Assembly: GCF_032163395.1 (NCBI RefSeq)
Contig: NZ_CP119968.1
Span: 667,501-731,500, forward strand
Length of the DNA: 64,000 bases
DNA from: Gloeocapsopsis dulcis
GTDB lineage: Bacteria > Cyanobacteriota > Cyanobacteriia > Cyanobacteriales > Chroococcidiopsidaceae
Reading direction: 5' to 3'
In this document: in pieces, positions 26,049 through 33,863 of the stretch
Layout: every line of letters starts with the position of its first letter
Position numbering within the stretch: position 1 is the first letter of the stretch
Program-made: the position numbers and the translations under genes
The notes under the pieces: generated by a model
What the model was told of the DNA's origin: nothing
What the model saw: only the letters and a program-made list of their open reading frames with translations
The model's database searches: none

Positions 26049-26861
26049 TTACGCTTCTAGCTGATTACTTAAGGATATCCATTGAGTGACGCTGAGATCT
26101 TCAGCGCGGGCTTGGGGATTGATTTCTAAATTTTCTAGTAATTCGGTTAAGCGATCGCGTTCAACGATTGCTTTCAAATTATTTCGTAACATTTTGCGTT
26201 TGGCACCAAAACCGAGTTGGACTAGAGTTTCTAGGTGTCGTGGGTTTAGTGGTAGAGAGTTTAATTGTCGGGGACGCAATCTGACGACAGCAGAATCAAC
26301 TTTTGGTGGTGGATAAAAGCTTTTTGCGCTTACGTGGTAAATAAATTCACATTCAGCTAAATATTGGACGCGAACGGATAGTGCGCCGAAGGTTTTTGAA
26401 CCAGGTTTAGCGTATAAGCGATCGGCGACTTCTTTTTGGACGAGCAGTACGATGGAGTCAAAGGGGTGAGGATTGGGGTTAGCGATCGTTCCGAGGAGTT
26501 TTTCGAGAATTGGTCCAGTAATGTTGTAGGGGATATTTGCGACTACTTTATTGGGATTTTGAAAGTTAGGAAAAGGAGTTAATAAAGAGGGTAAATCTAG
26601 TTCTAGAAAATCACCTTGTAGCAGTAAGAAGTTTTCGGTGTTTCCTAGCTTTTTAGCTAATAATTCGCACAAATCGCGGTCAATTTCCACAGCGACTACC
26701 GATTTGGCTAGAGGTAACAGGCGATGAGTTAATACTCCGGTTCCAGGACCAATTTCGAGGATGTAATCATGCTTTGTGATTTCGGCGGCGGTGACGATCT
26801 GATTGAGGGCTTTTTCATTTTTGAGCCAATGCTGCGCAAGGGCCCTGCGCGGTCTTACCAT
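26049..26861 (-). CDS. rsmA: 16S rRNA dimethyladenosine transferase
   Basis: A 270-residue KsgA/RsmA methyltransferase. It shows the SAM-binding motif ILEIGPGTGVLTHRLL (about 34-49), acidic VVAVEIDRDLCELL, the catalytic NIPYNITGPI (about 109-118) and FYPPPKVDSAVVRLRP. It dimethylates two adjacent adenines in helix 45 of 16S rRNA during 30S assembly. Length is typical. It is the first gene of an apparent rsmA-ispE-DUF3082 operon. Confidence 0.95.
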   Translation of the reverse strand: MVRPRRALAQHWLKNEKALNQIVTAAEITKHDYILEIGPGTGVLTHRLLPLAKSVVAVEIDRDLCELLAKKLGNTENFLLLQGDFLELDLPSLLTPFPNFQNPNKVVANIPYNITGPILEKLLGTIANPNPHPFDSIVLLVQKEVADRLYAKPGSKTFGALSVRVQYLAECEFIYHVSAKSFYPPPKVDSAVVRLRPRQLNSLPLNPRHLETLVQLGFGAKRKMLRNNLKAIVERDRLTELLENLEINPQARAEDLSVTQWISLSNQLEA

Positions 26862-26987
26862 CTATAACTTCCTTCAGTATTGGTTTCTAAGCCTTCTTGT
26901 CAAGGCTATTTCTTAATTTTTTCTTACCTTAATTCGTTACAATATATTTATTTCTTATTGACTTTATGAAAAATATATGGCATACCC

Positions 26988-28445
26988 CTAACTCAATAGC
27001 TTACCGAGTTGATGTTTTACAACTAATTCTCTCAAAGTTTTAATTTCAGCTTTGAGAACAGCATTTTCAATTTCTAATTCATCAACTCTTGCTTTTAATG
27101 CTTCTTGAGTATTCACTTTTTGAATAACTATTTCTTTATAAATTTCTAAGTTTGTATCTTCATTCATCCATCTTTGATACGTCTTCGTATGCTCTTGTAC
27201 CGTATGCCCCATATAATCAGCCATAGTTTTTATGGGAATACGTAAGCGATGCCCACGTAAAGCATAAGCGTGTCGCAAATCATAAGGCTTAAAACCTATA
27301 TGAGTCGTTCTAAATCGAATGTGAATCTTAGCAGTTTTATTATTTAAAGTTCCCCCTGTGTAGGGAAACTTCACGTTTTTTAAATCAAATAACTCAATCC
27401 AATGAGGATGTAACGGTGGAATTCCACAAGTTCGTTCGCCTGTTTTCGTACCACCAGTAAGATTAGGGTTAAGTGTTACTAAATGAAATATATTTGATGG
27501 CGCAGTGAATGCCTCAAGATCTATAGCAAATAATTCATGAGGTCTTAAACCATAGGTAGCTAACATTCCATATACCCATTGCCATTGCTCAGGTTGTGTC
27601 AGATTGTCCTTACTGGCGTAGGGTGATAGAGGAGTTCCTATTGTACCAAAGCCTTGAATAATTTCCTCATCAGTAGGGATTTTGCGAAGACTAGGTAATG
27701 GTTGTGGAGTGGTGTACGAATCAATAATTTTATTACCATCAACACCACAAAAATCACAAAACTTTTTGAGTTGCCAAGCTAGATAGAATCTCGCTGAGGT
27801 GTTGGGTTGGACTTTTTCTAAAGCTTGTTCTAAGGCTTTTTGAGTTAAGGGAACATCTTGAGGAAGTTTTTTGAGATGTCGCAAATAATGTGTTTCCCAA
27901 GTACGGACTCCTTGACGATTTTTCTCGTGAGTCTTCCAAAATTCTCGCTCGTATTCTTGAATCAACTCGCTAATCGGCTTTGCGGTATCATGTGGTAACG
28001 CATTTTTTTGAGCTTGCTTACCTAAGAGTTCTGGTGTCCACTGGAATTGCTTTGTCATTAACAGTAGATCTAATTCCCGTGCTTTGGCAACAGCCGTTTT
28101 TACACCAGCATCACTCGCAGAAAACCCCAAGGAAATTGTGTATTGTTTGTTGGAACTTCCATTTTTACCAACATCGCCAGGTTTACAAGGGAAAGTCCCC
28201 TGCAAGCCAATCGATTTAGCCGTAGTTAGCTTGAGTTTAACTTTGACTCGATCAATGCTTAATGCTGTGTTTGCTTGGGCGATCGCATATTTAATCCTCA
28301 GATACTCGCGTTCTATTTTCGTCGCTTCATCCTTTCCCGCATTCGGTTTCCACTGCTTCCAGTCAGATGGTTTCCATTTATCGATAGAAATACCATTCCA
28401 TTCGGCTTGACGCGGTTCGTAAGAATTAGATTGCTGGCTTGGCAT
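26988..28445 (-). CDS. tyrosine recombinase (site-specific integrase) with C-terminal coiled coil
   Basis: A 485-residue phage-integrase-fold protein. The catalytic domain runs from about 270 to 440. Arg lies in YGLRPHELFAID, a candidate Lys in GGTKTGERT, the box II region is YDLRHAYALRGH (the usual first His is Tyr), then YMGHTVQEHTKTYQRW with His and the nucleophilic Tyr. The last 40 residues form a leucine-rich coiled coil (ARVDELEIENAVLKAEIKTL). An Arm/core-binding region lies N-terminal. No excisionase, phage gene or tRNA lies next to it, so it looks like a resident orphan integrase rather than part of an intact element. Confidence 0.88.
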   Translation of the reverse strand: MPSQQSNSYEPRQAEWNGISIDKWKPSDWKQWKPNAGKDEATKIEREYLRIKYAIAQANTALSIDRVKVKLKLTTAKSIGLQGTFPCKPGDVGKNGSSNKQYTISLGFSASDAGVKTAVAKARELDLLLMTKQFQWTPELLGKQAQKNALPHDTAKPISELIQEYEREFWKTHEKNRQGVRTWETHYLRHLKKLPQDVPLTQKALEQALEKVQPNTSARFYLAWQLKKFCDFCGVDGNKIIDSYTTPQPLPSLRKIPTDEEIIQGFGTIGTPLSPYASKDNLTQPEQWQWVYGMLATYGLRPHELFAIDLEAFTAPSNIFHLVTLNPNLTGGTKTGERTCGIPPLHPHWIELFDLKNVKFPYTGGTLNNKTAKIHIRFRTTHIGFKPYDLRHAYALRGHRLRIPIKTMADYMGHTVQEHTKTYQRWMNEDTNLEIYKEIVIQKVNTQEALKARVDELEIENAVLKAEIKTLRELVVKHQLGKLLS

Positions 28446-28550
28446 GAATTGATTGAGTGCAGTTGCTTATGTTTTACCAGACTGCATCGAGATTACAATT
28501 TTATCCTGCGTTGGTTGGATTGAAGTTATTAAGTCGCGATCGCATTTGTA

Positions 28551-29576
28551 CTATGGCAATCGAGTTAAAATCTCATCCTCAGTAGGATAGTCCAACAACT
28601 CTAATCCTGTCCATTGAGGCATTTCTTGCGGTGGGTTACTGCGCTCCCAATCAATTGTTTGTCTCAGGGCTTCCTCTTGAGATATAACCTCACTGTAACC
28701 AAGTTCTTGACGAATTCGTGTTGTATCAGCAAACCAATCTTGCTCAGTATTAAAAGGTAAATTCCAATCTGCTGGTAAATAGTGTTTGGGAACAGAGATA
28801 ATTTTGCCTTGCCATCCAGCAGCTTTCCCAACGTGACTGAGGCGTTCGGCTTCAGAAAATTGTAAGTCTGCCACATGATAGATGCGTCCTGTTGCTTGGG
28901 GACTTATGAGTGCTAGTGCGATCGCCTGTGCAACATTTTCTACATATCCATAACAACCACGCCATTGAGCAAAATTTTCTGGTAGCAAAATTGCCAGACG
29001 ATTTTCATCCATTCGCTTTAGGTAAGGAAACAAGCGGTGCAATGGATCTTTTGGTCCGTATACCATTGGTAAGCGAATAACTGTACCAGGTAACTCAACA
29101 TCACTCATTACAACTTGTTCCACCAAGATTTTGTCATAATCAGCAGGAGCGTTGAGCGCTCTTTGTGGCATATTCTCAAAAGGATAGAGTTGCTGACGTA
29201 ATGGCGAATCTTCGGTAAGTGGTACAGGAACAATACCCGACTCCTTCCCTAAAAGCACGTTATAGGCACGATACACGTCTATGCTACTAATCGCAACAAC
29301 ACGCTGGGCAATGCCTTTAAATGTCTTCATTGTTGTCAGCGCATCTTGCTCAGTGTAAAGAATCATGTCTAAAACTACATCAGGAGATAAACACTGCAAC
29401 TCGCTTTTCATTTCAGGAAGTTGAGCGCGATCGCCTTTAATTTCCTTTACTCCTAACGGTAACTCAGCTAAAGTTTTTCCCCGATGAAATATAGTAACTT
29501 CATGACCGATTGCATGAAGCCGATGCACAACTGAAGGGCCAATAAAATTGGTTCCTCCTATGACTAAAATTTTCAT
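28551..29576 (-). CDS. NAD-dependent epimerase/dehydratase
   Basis: A 341-residue extended SDR with an N-terminal Rossmann motif GGTNFIGPSVVHRL (residues 7-20), FHRGKT and DRAQLP. The active-site region around AISSIDVYRAYNVL has Ser/Tyr, but no standard YxxxK is evident; the nearest is YDKILVE. It resembles CSP41-like atypical epimerases, some of which act on RNA rather than sugars. Its start codon overlaps the stop of the ClpP-like gene (positions 29573-29576, ATGA type), so the two are translationally coupled as the last genes of the arsR operon. Confidence 0.88.
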   Translation of the reverse strand: MKILVIGGTNFIGPSVVHRLHAIGHEVTIFHRGKTLAELPLGVKEIKGDRAQLPEMKSELQCLSPDVVLDMILYTEQDALTTMKTFKGIAQRVVAISSIDVYRAYNVLLGKESGIVPVPLTEDSPLRQQLYPFENMPQRALNAPADYDKILVEQVVMSDVELPGTVIRLPMVYGPKDPLHRLFPYLKRMDENRLAILLPENFAQWRGCYGYVENVAQAIALALISPQATGRIYHVADLQFSEAERLSHVGKAAGWQGKIISVPKHYLPADWNLPFNTEQDWFADTTRIRQELGYSEVISQEEALRQTIDWERSNPPQEMPQWTGLELLDYPTEDEILTRLP

Positions 29577-30169
29577 GGTGTTTTTGCAACGATGCTGTCA
29601 ATTAACCCATAGTTTTTTGCTTCTTCAGCACTCAGAAATAAATCTCTGTTTAAATCAATTTCAATCTGCTTTTGTGTTCGTCCAGTATTCTCAGCAAGAA
29701 TTTGATTTAGTGTTTCGTTAAAATATAAAATTTCCTTAGCAGCTACCTCAATATCAACTGCTGTTCCTGCGGTATTTCCTGATGGTTGCTGTAATCTAAT
29801 TCGGGCGTGTGGTAAAGCATACCTTTTGCCCTTAGTTCCAGAAGAAAGCAAGAAAGCGCCCATTGCAGCAGCAGTACCAACACAAACTGTACTAATATCG
29901 GTACGAAGTTGTTTCATAGCATCGTAAACAGTTATTGCTGCAGTTGCTAAACCACCATCAGAGTTGATAAATAAAGAAATGTCTTTTTCTGGATCTTCAG
30001 CATCGAGAAATACTAATTGTGCAACAATTAAGTTAGCTGTTTCCTCGGTAAGTTCGCCCTTCAAAAAAATAATTCGTTCAGCAAGCAACCGCGAATAAAT
30101 ATCAAATAATTGCTCTTTTTGAGGAAAGGGTTGAATAATTGGAATGCTTAGTGGTATGGGAGTATTCAT
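29573..30169 (-). CDS. catalytically dead ClpP-fold protein (ClpR-like)
   Basis: A 198-residue protein with the complete ClpP fold: IIFLKGELTEETANLI, FINSDGGLATAAITVYDAM and ALPHARIRLQQPSG, then LNRDLFLSAEEAKNYGLID. The nucleophilic Ser expected in AASMG is Ala102 (GTAAAMGA), and the catalytic His expected in MIHQP is Gln127 (RLQQP). Only the Asp (about 176) is kept. It should therefore be inactive as a peptidase. Cyanobacteria have a known inactive ClpR partner of ClpP3, but this protein is shorter and sits in an arsR operon, not beside clpP. It may mix into Clp rings or bind peptides. Confidence 0.88.
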   Translation of the reverse strand: MNTPIPLSIPIIQPFPQKEQLFDIYSRLLAERIIFLKGELTEETANLIVAQLVFLDAEDPEKDISLFINSDGGLATAAITVYDAMKQLRTDISTVCVGTAAAMGAFLLSSGTKGKRYALPHARIRLQQPSGNTAGTAVDIEVAAKEILYFNETLNQILAENTGRTQKQIEIDLNRDLFLSAEEAKNYGLIDSIVAKTP

Positions 30170-30180
30170 ATTAAATTATC

Positions 30181-30459
30181 CTATGTAATCGCTTTATGAG
30201 GACCATTTTTTGTATTAGCTGGCGTACACCATAAAACTCCTTGTACGCATTTATGCCCACCCGTTTCAAGAGTGCCTGAGAGGACATATACATACTCATC
30301 GCAAGGATGATAGTGAACAGGGATGACTGTACTCATGCATAGTTTATGAATTGAGCCATGCGGTATTGGTTCAGCTAAAGGTAATATTTGAGTTCCAGAA
30401 AATTGTTGTAAATCTAACCATTGCTGATTATTCGTATTAATAAAAATCTGTTCAGTCAT
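30181..30459 (-). CDS. small single-domain cupin
   Basis: A 92-residue cupin. Metal-type ligands are seen in IPVHYHPCDEYVYVLSGTLETGG (HxH and Glu, about residues 48-60) and a C-terminal His in NGPHKAIT. It resembles ChrR-like or cysteine-dioxygenase-like cupins that bind zinc or other metals. It could be a metal-sensing or binding protein. It lies 5 bp downstream of the SRPBCC gene and 11 bp upstream of the clpP-like gene, within the same operon. Confidence 0.82.
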   Translation of the reverse strand: MTEQIFINTNNQQWLDLQQFSGTQILPLAEPIPHGSIHKLCMSTVIPVHYHPCDEYVYVLSGTLETGGHKCVQGVLWCTPANTKNGPHKAIT

Positions 30460-30464
30460 AATTT

Positions 30465-31031
30465 TTAACTACCTTTACTATCTTGTAAAACTGCTAAATT
30501 ATCTTGTGTTTCCTGTGCTAAAGCTTCTACAAGTTTGTGATTGAGCAAGTATTCCCATTTACCACTGAAATAGGAATTGAGTAGAATACTGCCCAGTTGT
30601 TTGGGTTCATCAGAAAACGACACGCGATCGCTTGCTACAATTTGATGCGTTAGCTGCGCTTGCCAAGATTGGGAATGACGTGTAACTTGACTAATGGCAA
30701 TCGCATCCTGTTGATATCCGCGATGTTCTAAATGCAGTTGTGTACCGCCGTCAACAGGTGTAAGTGTCCAAGTCACAATTGAGGGAGATGCCATCAACTG
30801 GTCTTGCCAAGAATAAGCAAGTTCGTATGGTTCTACAAGTTTCAGTACTTCGCAGTAAATAACCTCATTTAATCCTGGTAATTGCGACTGAAAGCAAAAC
30901 TTGTGTCCTAAACGCGGTTCAAAGTCGTTTTGCATTAACCACTTGGCTAGTGCTTGACGATTTGCGATCGCCCTCCATACTTTTTCTGGGGGATAGGGAT
31001 AGAAAGCTTCTAATTTTGCGACTCGGAACAT
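30465..31031 (-). CDS. SRPBCC (AHSA1-like) domain protein
   Basis: A 188-residue START/AHA1-type ligand-binding fold. The N-terminal LEAFYPYPPEKVWRAIANRQALAKWL and the later SIVTWTLTPVDGGTQLHLEHRGY are the typical first strand-helix and C-terminal strand motifs. It overlaps the arsR gene by 22 bp, the usual ArsR-SRPBCC pairing seen in many bacteria, in which the SRPBCC partner binds an unknown hydrophobic ligand. Frame and length are normal. Confidence 0.9.
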   Translation of the reverse strand: MFRVAKLEAFYPYPPEKVWRAIANRQALAKWLMQNDFEPRLGHKFCFQSQLPGLNEVIYCEVLKLVEPYELAYSWQDQLMASPSIVTWTLTPVDGGTQLHLEHRGYQQDAIAISQVTRHSQSWQAQLTHQIVASDRVSFSDEPKQLGSILLNSYFSGKWEYLLNHKLVEALAQETQDNLAVLQDSKGS

Positions 31032-31333
31032 GACTCCTCCAGATATTCACCGAGGTTATCGAGTTTCTCTTGCCAAAACTGTTCGTAATGGGAAACCCAA
31101 TTTTTCACTTGTTGCAATGGTTCGGGGTTAAGTTGATATATCCGCTGACGCCCTACCCGCCGTTGCGTAACTAAACCTACCTCACACAAAATTTGTAAAT
31201 GCTGCGAAATTGCTGGTAAAGACATTGCAAAAGGTTCTGCAAGCTGCTTTACAGGTTGTTCGCCACTCCGCAGGCGATCTAAAATTGCCCGACGTGTGGG
31301 ATCGGCGATCGCTTGAAAAATATCTCCTCGCAT
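31010..31333 (-). CDS. ArsR family transcriptional regulator
   Basis: A 107-residue winged-helix repressor. MRGDIFQAIADPTRRAILDRL and VKQLAEPFAMSLPAISQHLQILCEVGLV form the DNA-binding helices, followed by RVGRQRIYQLNPEPL as the wing. There is no CxC arsenic-binding motif, so it likely senses another ligand or works with its SRPBCC partner. It is the first gene of a five-gene minus-strand operon (28551-31333) and is probably autoregulated through the palindromes in its promoter. Confidence 0.92.
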   Translation of the reverse strand: MRGDIFQAIADPTRRAILDRLRSGEQPVKQLAEPFAMSLPAISQHLQILCEVGLVTQRRVGRQRIYQLNPEPLQQVKNWVSHYEQFWQEKLDNLGEYLEESCSESQN

Positions 31334-31344
31334 AAAACAGCAAA

Positions 31345-31401
31345 TACTTAAGTAAATGCTTAACTGTTTCTAGGATATATAAGTAATTACTTAAATGTCA
31401 A
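31345..31401 (-). promoter_or_regulatory. arsR operon promoter with two palindromic operators
   Basis: On the minus strand TTGACA (31401-31396) and TATATC (31379-31374) are separated by 16 bases. Between them lies the perfect 12-bp palindrome AAGTAATTACTT (31381-31392). A second perfect palindrome, TACTTAAGTA (31345-31354), lies in the leader just before the arsR ATG. Both share the CTTAA/TTACTT core. A repressor bound between -35 and -10 would block polymerase, consistent with autoregulation by ArsR. Confidence 0.7.
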
Positions 31402-31431
31402 GTTTGAAAATCTGTAGGACAGTTTTTGATG
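31389..31431. repeat. direct repeat A (copy of mpg 3' end)
   Basis: These 43 bases match 32964-33006 at 37 positions. In the DNA glycosylase frame they still encode the IKNCP motif and end at the same TGA, so this copy is a remnant of the glycosylase 3' end. It overlaps the -35 region of the arsR promoter. Confidence 0.85.
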
Positions 31432-31564
31432 CGCGACACTACAGTAATTAGTTTAAAACTGTCACTATTGCTACTTAAAGCTCATCTTATTCAGTAGATT
31501 TCTTGCATTTGGATTTTCTGATGTCATCATATGCTGCCACAGGAAGCGATCGCAGTGGAGATGT

Positions 31565-32479
31565 TCAGGGGCGAATAACCTCTCCTGTAGCAAGCCAGTG
31601 AGCACATTCTTGCCCAAGATTACGCAACGAGGTTTCTTCATACTTAGCAATATCTTCCTCAGTTAAGATATCCTTCCATCGCCCATTCGTGCCTTTATAG
31701 ATAAATGTCTGTGCACCTCCCTCCCAAAAAACTCCCTCAAGAGGCACCATTTTTGATGCATGTTGCTTCATATAATTGAAACTACAGTGTTCAAAAATAA
31801 TCGACCATTTGGACTCATCGATTGTAATATCGAGAAACTCAGCGATTTGTTGAATTTGAGTTGCCATGTCTCGTTTCAACTCAGCATAGTGAATCAACAT
31901 GACATTTGGCAGATGGCGGATGTCCCACCAGGATTTAACATTTTCCCACATCGACCACAAAGGGTAGCCGTCTTGCTCAAGCCAATCTCGAAAATATTCT
32001 AGGATTGATTCGGGTGGACGTTCAATAGGTGGACCTACTCTGCTAGGAGTATTATTGAGTGCCTCGTACCATGCTTCATTAGCTTTTGCATGGTGGTTGT
32101 ATAGGCTCCAAACGACATCGCGACCGTCACGGGCAATGTAAAGATATTTAGCTTTAGGTGAAAAGACGAGAGCGTCTACTGGTAAGTGAGTTTTAATAAA
32201 TCGGCGATGCGTTTGAGCTTCTACGATAGGAAGTTTAATATCTTTAGGTGGTACGCGAAGATCTAACCAAGGGGACATCTCGGCTATATCAAGGTCTTCT
32301 TTGCCATTCCAAATTAGCTGTGCAACGATTTGCTGCAACCAGGTCGTTCCAGATTTTCCGTAGCTTGCAATGATAATGTCATCGTCTCGGAATTGGAAGT
32401 CGTTCCAGATTGTGGAATCAAAATGATGGTTGTGTAGCTCACGTACTTTTCTTGGACATTCGTTTATAGTCTGGCTCAT
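31565..32479 (-). CDS. sulfotransferase domain protein
   Basis: A 304-residue cytosolic-type sulfotransferase. The 5'-phosphosulfate-binding loop YGKSGTTWLQQIVAQL lies at residues 40-55, the catalytic-His region at FIKTHLPVDAL, and the 3'-phosphate loop at YIARDGRDVVWSLYNH. The C-terminal FEGGAQTF-like segment reads FWEGGAQTFIYKGTNGRWKD, the family's dimer/PAPS motif. It transfers sulfate from PAPS to an alcohol or amine of unknown identity. The gene lies between two 43-bp direct repeats, suggesting it was inserted between the glycosylase and arsR genes. Confidence 0.9.
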   Translation of the reverse strand: MSQTINECPRKVRELHNHHFDSTIWNDFQFRDDDIIIASYGKSGTTWLQQIVAQLIWNGKEDLDIAEMSPWLDLRVPPKDIKLPIVEAQTHRRFIKTHLPVDALVFSPKAKYLYIARDGRDVVWSLYNHHAKANEAWYEALNNTPSRVGPPIERPPESILEYFRDWLEQDGYPLWSMWENVKSWWDIRHLPNVMLIHYAELKRDMATQIQQIAEFLDITIDESKWSIIFEHCSFNYMKQHASKMVPLEGVFWEGGAQTFIYKGTNGRWKDILTEEDIAKYEETSLRNLGQECAHWLATGEVIRP

Positions 32480-32963
32480 AGTTTATGCCCTTTTTATTTG
32501 TTTATGAAATATAGAAGTGATCTAACTATTTATTAGATTGACTTGTTCCATATAGCACTCGCATTAAGAACTACCTTGCGATTCAGCAAGATATCTCTCT
32601 TTTAAAGGTGAATACATAGACAGTTTCCATATATTTTCCAGCAAACTACTAACGTATTCATACACAGTGCAACCCAGCATTTCGCAGTTTAGCTACAAAG
32701 CTTTACGATTTATAGAGATAAGGAGCAATCTCTGTAAACAAGCCAGTCAACTCTGTACCTATAAACTATGAAAACGACGTTCAGTTCAACAAGTTCCTTC
32801 CTTTTCAACAGTCGAATAAGCGAGCAGATACAATAGATGACGCGCCATCTCAGGACTGTGTAATTGCCCAAGCGAACGTATGGCTAATCAAGGCACTTGG
32901 AACTATACTGAGTTAGTAGCACTAGCTGACCAAGCGTATACCCTGAAGGGTTCTGTAGCAAAT
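32480..32963. other. spacer inside the repeat-bounded segment
   Basis: No credible gene was found. A 29-codon plus-strand frame at 32880-32969 (starting MANQGTWNYTELVAL) has no ribosome site and is probably chance or a gene remnant. The promoter of the sulfotransferase gene should lie near 32490-32560. Confidence 0.4.
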
Positions 32964-33006
32964 ACTTAAATGTCAAGTTCGAGAAACCGCAGGACAATTT
33001 TTGATG
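32964..33006. repeat. direct repeat B (mpg 3' end)
   Basis: This copy contains the authentic last codons and stop of the glycosylase gene. It matches 31389-31431 with six mismatches over 43 bases, in the same orientation, 1575 bp apart. Confidence 0.85.
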
Positions 33007-33578
33007 TACCAGCGCCACGGTAAATCGACTCCTTGAGTAATCCCAATACGGGTAGTTTGCACAAAAGTGGTAGCTTGACAATCAAGCTGTTGTTGAAAGT
33101 CTAAAGAACGATGTTCTAACCACAATGGTTCGCTAGGTTGGAGAAGTAAAGCATTTAAGTCGCGATTAATCTGTAAAGCTAGACACAACTTGCCAGGTCC
33201 AGCCGCAGTTCGGTAAGGTTTCGGTGATGACTCGGTTGGTAAAGACTCTAGTTGTAAAGCACGAATCAAAACTGCACTCGGAATACCATCTGCATCGGTG
33301 ACAACGTTGAAACAGTGATAGATTCCGTAGATGAGATAAACATAACTTCTCCCAGCAGGTTCAAAGAGTACCGCATTACGTTGAGTGCGTCGTCGGTAAG
33401 CATGAAACGCCGGATCGCCGACTGCATAAGCTTCGGTTTCAACAATTAAGCCACGCAAAACTTGTCCATCAGGAAATTTGCGGACAAGCGTACAGCCGAG
33501 TAAGTCTGGTGCAACTTCAGGAGATGGACGCTCTAACCAAGAAGGTTCTACAATCTGATTGAGTGTAGTTGAATTCAC
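32973..33578 (-). CDS. DNA-3-methyladenine glycosylase, MPG/AAG family
   Basis: A base-excision glycosylase of about 201 residues from a GTG at 33578; an upstream frame to 33716 is open but not family-like. Motifs are [17 protein letters not shown], the catalytic Glu region [45 protein letters not shown] and the [15 protein letters not shown] loop. The enzyme flips out and removes alkylated or deaminated purines. The last codons are duplicated 1.6 kb away at 31389-31431. It is divergent from the metallo-beta-lactamase gene. Confidence 0.9.
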   Translation of the reverse strand: MNSTTLNQIVEPSWLERPSPEVAPDLLGCTLVRKFPDGQVLRGLIVETEAYAVGDPAFHAYRRRTQRNAVLFEPAGRSYVYLIYGIYHCFNVVTDADGIPSAVLIRALQLESLPTESSPKPYRTAAGPGKLCLALQINRDLNALLLQPSEPLWLEHRSLDFQQQLDCQATTFVQTTRIGITQGVDLPWRWYIKNCPAVSRT

Positions 33579-33863
33579 GCAATTTACATAGTCAAAGTTG
33601 ACTTTGGTAATTTTATCCTGAAGTGCAGGTTGAGGTAGTGCAAAAATGGATGTAAAGCTGATCCTCGTGGGATTGACAGTAATTTTTACAGTGTCGTGCT
33701 TATTCTTTGGCACCAAAAATGGCTTTTATGACTCAGACAGTTATCACGGTAATGGTTCTGCCCACTAAAAGAGCAGGATCGCATAGTTAAATCAGGGGTG
33801 AGGTTCATCAATCAGATAATCTATTTAGCTTCTAGCGTGTACTGGGTTTAGGTGGAGGTGTAC

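Noticed and set aside
32880-32969. 29-codon plus-strand frame near the direct repeat
   Set aside because: No ribosome site and no recognisable family; ends inside the repeat copied from another gene.
33579-33716. N-terminal extension of the glycosylase
   Set aside because: Family proteins are about 200 residues; the added 46 residues have no family-like sequence, so the GTG at 33578 is preferred.
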